Part shown: positions 60,901 to 64,000 of the stretch, piece after piece | How the letters are laid out: the number at the start of each line of letters is the position of its first letter | Position numbering within the stretch: position 1 is the stretch's first letter | NCBI RefSeq assembly: GCF_965363235.1 | Contig: NC_134846.1 | Coordinates: 71,522,724 to 71,586,723 of the forward strand | Direction of reading: 5' to 3' | From: Mytilus galloprovincialis | Lineage: Eukaryota > Mollusca > Bivalvia > Mytilida > Mytilidae | DNA length: 64,000 nucleotides | Notes under the pieces: generated by a model | What the model was told of the DNA's origin: nothing | Seen by the model: only the letters and a program-made list of their open reading frames with translations | Databases searched by the model: none | Translations under genes and position numbers: made by a program

Positions 60901-63728
60901 CACCATTTAAAATTTAATTGAAATATTTTTAGTATGCTAACATATTGAATTTTGTGTTTTATTAAAAGAATGTATAAAAAAGGCAACTCTTGAATACATG
61001 TACAACTGTAGCAGCTCTCTAGAAACTTGACTTCTTCTTATAGTTGATGATCAGATCCCCTGAAAATTTAGCAACTCAAAGTTTGTTGACATCGATTATT
61101 TCATTAATTGCCCTACTCAGCCCTAGACTTGTTTCTCCCCGAATCTAGAATTTAATATCTTTGAACATTAAATAATAAGTGTGGCTTCTTGAATATATTT
61201 TCATTGACATTGTTTATGACTACTTGTATCACTTAAGTTTATCCTGTCGGTCTAGTAATATTCACTGACCAATAACCCAACTCACTGTTATTCATTCAAA
61301 CTACATGTAGATTTTCAAAATTTTGTTCTCAAACAGTCAAAATCATCAGGGTTTGGAAGGTTAGAAACATGAAATAAGAAGCGGCCTATAATAAATGAGT
61401 TGGATAACAGTTACAATAATATCTTAGTTTTGTTCAAAACATCTAATGTAAATATAAACCTTTCTTTAATTTAGGGAGCTGCAGAACCAATGCAGGTAGA
61501 TGGACAGGTGGAAGAAAATGATAACGTAGAGGAGGATCAGTTTGTTGTTGAAAATTCTTCTATAGTAAGTAAACTTTTACCAATACTTTATTTGTCAAAT
61601 TCATTGATTATTTACATAGTGTTTTTATCAGGGATAGGAAAAGGACATATATTTTTTCAAAATTACATTTACACAAAATATACAGAGTCCTTCCAAAAGG
61701 CTTTGGCAACAAGGTTATCGTCTACAAATTAAATGTACATGTATTGTAAATGGATAATGTTTCTTCAATCATTGATATGTTGTTATTCCAATGAGTTACG
61801 AATATTAAATCTGATTTAGATCCAATTCTTTAAGCTTGGTAGTTTATGAAAGCACCTTTCAATACCTTTCAGTAATTAACAAATGTTCAATATGCACTTA
61901 CATGTACAATGATGTACAGATGTCACAATTTACTGAGCGTCAAAGTTTTTGCTGTTCTATCTGGTAAGGATTAGCTTGTAATCAATTATTACTATGCATT
62001 TATTATTTGAACAAATTAAACAGTACAAAATGAAATATAATTTGGTTTCTCACCTTCATTATTTATTTGCTTTTTTAAGAAAACTTTTAAAAGCCACATC
62101 AGTTAAAACTTAGTGATTACTGAATGTTAGGTTTACAGTTCTGAAGTAAACTGCAGGGTAAAAACAATAACCTCATAATCTGTAAACCATATAAATTAGG
62201 CACATGTAACATACATGTCTATTTGTTATATTTTGAAGGATCTAGAGCAGTATGCCAGTCAGTATTCAGGATTAGCCAAACTTAATAGATTACTATTTAT
62301 ATCTGATCACTGTCCACCATTGAAGGTTGAAGCACTTAGAATGGCTTTGTCTTATGTCCTCACAACATACAATACAAATCTTTATCAACAAGTTCATAGA
62401 AAGCTCCAAGAGGCAGTATCTTCGTAAGTATAATGGCATTTATAAGCAATGGTAGCACACCAGATAGTAGTTCATACTTATTGTTCATCAGCAAATTTAT
62501 TGTGCTGAATTAAGAAATTTCTATTTATACTGTTAGGATATTTTGTGCTACAATTGTTTAACCTACATTTTCAACTTCAGCTTAAATAAAGATCTTGTTC
62601 TATAGTCAGGAGTAAGGATTTAAATTTACTTGAAAAAAGATTAGGTCTGAACCAGAACAGATGCTATTTGAGTGGTTGTTTCATAATGATCAACCATGAC
62701 AAAATATTTCCTTAAACAAGTTCACATCATTGATTTCTATACACTAGTTAAGGGCGATGTATTTGCAAAAAGTTTTGTTCATGCTTGACCAAAACCTGTG
62801 ACAGGGGTCCAAAGAACAAAGAGACAGATAAACCTCCATGATCACAAAGAGGTTTTGTTTTTAAGGAAGCCATGCTGGTAACATCAAACAAAAATGTCTT
62901 ATCACATTGTAATCATGGTAATGTTATGAGATTTATTTGATTTCCTAGTATCTTTTACAACAATGTCAAACAGTCGTATGACAACAAATAAATAAAAAGA
63001 AAAGAACCAACCTAAAAATATCTCTTTCAACAAGTTACATCAAATTTAAGAATATTTTTATACCAAATTTATTTATTTGGAACTAATTACAGTGAACTGT
63101 TAAAAAAAAATGTGATATTCAAATTCAAGAGGTAAAGTAGCCTTACAATACCTTTTTCCTTTACAACGGTTTTCATTTTTATGCCCCACCTACGATAGTA
63201 AAGGGGCATTATGTTTTCTGGTCTGTGCGTTCATTCCTCCGTCTGTTCGTCCGTCCGTCTGTCCCGCTTCAGGTTAAAGTTTTTGGTCAAGGTAGTTTTT
63301 GATGAAATTGAAGTCTACTCAACTTGAATCTTAGTATACATGTTCCCTGTAATATGATCATTGTAATTTATATGCCTAATTAGAGTTTTTATTCCAATTT
63401 CACAGTCCACTAAACATAGAAAATGATTGTGCGAGTGGGGCATCTGTGTACTATGGACACGTTCTTGTTGAGATTAAGTTGAGTGAAAAACTCAGAAAAT
63501 GTTAATCATGTACATGTATATAGCATTTCTTCAAGTTCATGTATATTTATGTTATTTAAATTCTAGATCATCCAGTTTACCAGATGCAGTGGCAGGTATT
63601 GTTCACAATGTTCCTGGTCTAGATACACAGTGGATAGAAATAACATCAAAGAAAGCTGCTCTCAAATTGGAAAAACTAGATACAGATCTTAAAAACTACA
63701 AAAGTAATTCCATCAAAGAAAGCATAAG
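51363..63728 (+). CDS. GPS1: COP9 signalosome subunit 1 (CSN1/GPS1), first four coding exons, 3' end outside the window
   Basis: A scaffold subunit of the COP9 signalosome, which removes NEDD8 from cullins and so controls cullin-RING ubiquitin ligases. Exons: 51363-51395 ([11 protein letters not shown]), 61475-61564 ([10 protein letters not shown]...VVENSSI), 62239-62423 ([15 protein letters not shown]...AVS) and 63567-63728 ([10 protein letters not shown]...NSIKESI), all GT-AG and in phase; the last codon is split and continues beyond the window. Human CSN1 begins [21 protein letters not shown] and has [32 protein letters not shown] and [20 protein letters not shown] in the same order, which supports the tiny first exon and a first intron of 10,079 bp. 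About 157 residues of the N-terminal helical repeat region are covered; the PCI domain lies downstream. The copy looks intact so far. Confidence 0.93.
51756..51921. mobile_element. 162-bp MITE with TA duplication in CSN1 intron 1
   Basis: Inverted ends TACACCTAATCGCTATT (51756-51772) and AATAGCGATAAGGTGTA (51905-51921) differ at one position. Taking TA as the target duplication leaves an element of 162 bp (51758-51919), as for Tc1/mariner-type MITEs. Confidence 0.7.
51925..52670. other. CSN1 intron 1, nothing recognised
   Basis: No exon-like frame or repeat family seen before the Helentron-like element at 52675. Confidence 0.35.
52675..54446 (+). mobile_element. Helentron/HINE-like element with about 500-bp tandem units
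   Basis: 5' hairpin AGCTCACCTGGCCC-GAA-GGGCCAAGTGAGCT (one mismatch), then a CGTCCGTCGTCCGTCGTCGT microsatellite, then units starting CTTTTACAAAAATCTTCTCC at about 52758, 53259 and 53760 and a partial fourth. The 3' end carries hairpin AGGCTC-TTTA-GAGCCT followed by CTAG. The flanking bases are T and T, consistent with Helentron insertion between two Ts. Apparent proteins in each unit are repeat-derived and similar only because the units are. Confidence 0.7.
56822..57110 (+). repeat. Family B repeat, complete 3' end
   Basis: TCAGTGGTTGTCGTTTGTTT through GCTGAGTATTCGGTATGGGC to AATCATACCACATCTTTTTT. It gives the sense orientation and the 3' terminus of family B. Confidence 0.65.
57420..57655 (-). 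repeat. Family F repeat
   Basis: Reverse-complement relative of 19495-19760: TTCTCCCAAAATAACTCAAT, GAAGAGAAGCGACACCCAAA, GAGGTCTTCTCGTTTAATAG. Confidence 0.5.
58947..60896. mobile_element. hAT-like non-autonomous element, CAGGGCTCAC ends, 5-bp duplication
   Basis: Inverted ends CAGGGCTCACGCTA (58947-58960) and TAGTGTGAGCCCTG (60883-60896), 13 of 14 matching. Duplication AAATC at 58942-58946 and 60897-60901. 1.95 kb, no transposase recognised; includes a 727-bp retro-insert. It lies in CSN1 intron 1. Confidence 0.8.
59420..60146 (-). mobile_element. Family D retro-insert with 11-bp target-site duplication
   Basis: Flanked by exact TGTCAAACATC at 59409-59419 and 60147-60157. On the minus strand the 3' end reads TTTGACACATTCCCCATTTC...CTCAATTTTATT and the body holds GGTTTAACCCCGCCGC-like sequence shared with family B (43.45 kb). 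An 11-bp duplication fits target-primed insertion. No protein recognised. Confidence 0.75.
60902..61474. other. 3' end of CSN1 intron 1
   Basis: No repeat recognised. Ends with polypyrimidine TTTCTTTAATTTAG before exon 2. Confidence 0.5.
63181..63475 (+). mobile_element. Helentron/HINE-like element, ATGCCCC family, in CSN1 intron 3
   Basis: 5' hairpin ATGCCCC...GGGGCAT (63181-63209), CGTCCGTCCGTCTGTCC microsatellite, AGGTTAAAGTTTTTGGTCAA, and the end TGTGTACTATGGACAC...CTTGTT. Same family as 17693-17970. It ends about 90 bp before exon 4. Confidence 0.65.
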
Positions 63729-64000
63729 GTCAGTATCTTACAGAGTGGTTAGAGGAGAATTTTTTTAATATTTAATCACATCACAACTATTTTTTTGACA
63801 TCTCCATTATAGTGTATAGCATTATGTTATATCTGTCCATTTGTATGTATGGGAGTAAAACTGCTAGATGAACAATTGAGTTCTCATCTTTCATAAAATC
63901 TAATATCAAAGTTTGTCCATTACATCTAAACTATCTTACAAACATTGCTTATGGTCCTTTTAAAGTTACTCTAAATATTGTGCATGATGTGATTCGACAC

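Overview
The window looks like nuclear DNA of a marine bivalve, most likely a mussel close to Mytilus. It is AT-rich, has spliced genes with short exons and large introns, and is crowded with repeats I recognise as typical of mussel genomes. It carries four host genes. ALKBH5, an m6A RNA demethylase, is on the plus strand (coding exons 8155-8846, 9418-9498, 11047-11308). A RING plus TRAF-type zinc-finger protein is on the plus strand (26289-27290). NUDT1/MTH1, a Nudix hydrolase for oxidised nucleotides, is on the minus strand (exons 45084-44936, 41393-41248, 40566-40394). The 5' part of CSN1/GPS1, COP9 signalosome subunit 1, is on the plus strand (exons 51363-51395, 61475-61564, 62239-62423, 63567-63728, continuing past the window). 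The genes are not an operon and show no sign of joint function; NUDT1 and CSN1 are head to head, about 6.3 kb apart.

Layout. 1-8.1 kb is retroelement debris: Penelope-like (PLE) 3' ends and a decayed LINE with PHD-like, endonuclease and reverse transcriptase parts. 8.1-11.3 kb is ALKBH5, followed by an unusually repeat-poor 4.9 kb that may hold a long 3' UTR and contains a 46-bp minisatellite. 16-25 kb is layered repeats. 25.4-27.3 kb is the RING/TRAF gene with a duplicated upstream segment. 28-40 kb is repeats, including tandem hammerhead-ribozyme units, two MITEs and a Penelope-like reverse transcriptase relic. 40.4-45.1 kb is NUDT1 with a second LINE in its first intron. 45-51 kb is repeats and tRNA-derived SINEs. 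51.4-64 kb is CSN1, whose roughly 10-kb first intron holds nested DNA elements.

The most interesting system is a family of about 355-360-bp repeats, each carrying a compact type I hammerhead ribozyme. At 31.3-31.9 kb two units lie head to tail, with their predicted cleavage sites exactly 355 nt apart, so a transcript could release a unit-length RNA. This is the architecture of retrozymes, non-autonomous elements known from plants and animals. Penelope-like reverse transcriptase relics, the class proposed to mobilise them in animals, occur in the same window. Other notable structure: four repeat families share one design (terminal hairpin, CCGTC-type microsatellite, then tandem or unique body), suggesting Helentron/HINE-like elements; and there is a doll-like nest of elements with readable target-site duplications in CSN1 intron 1.

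Limits. Splice sites, pairings and repeat boundaries were read by eye. Family names for repeats rest on structure and memory, not on a database search.
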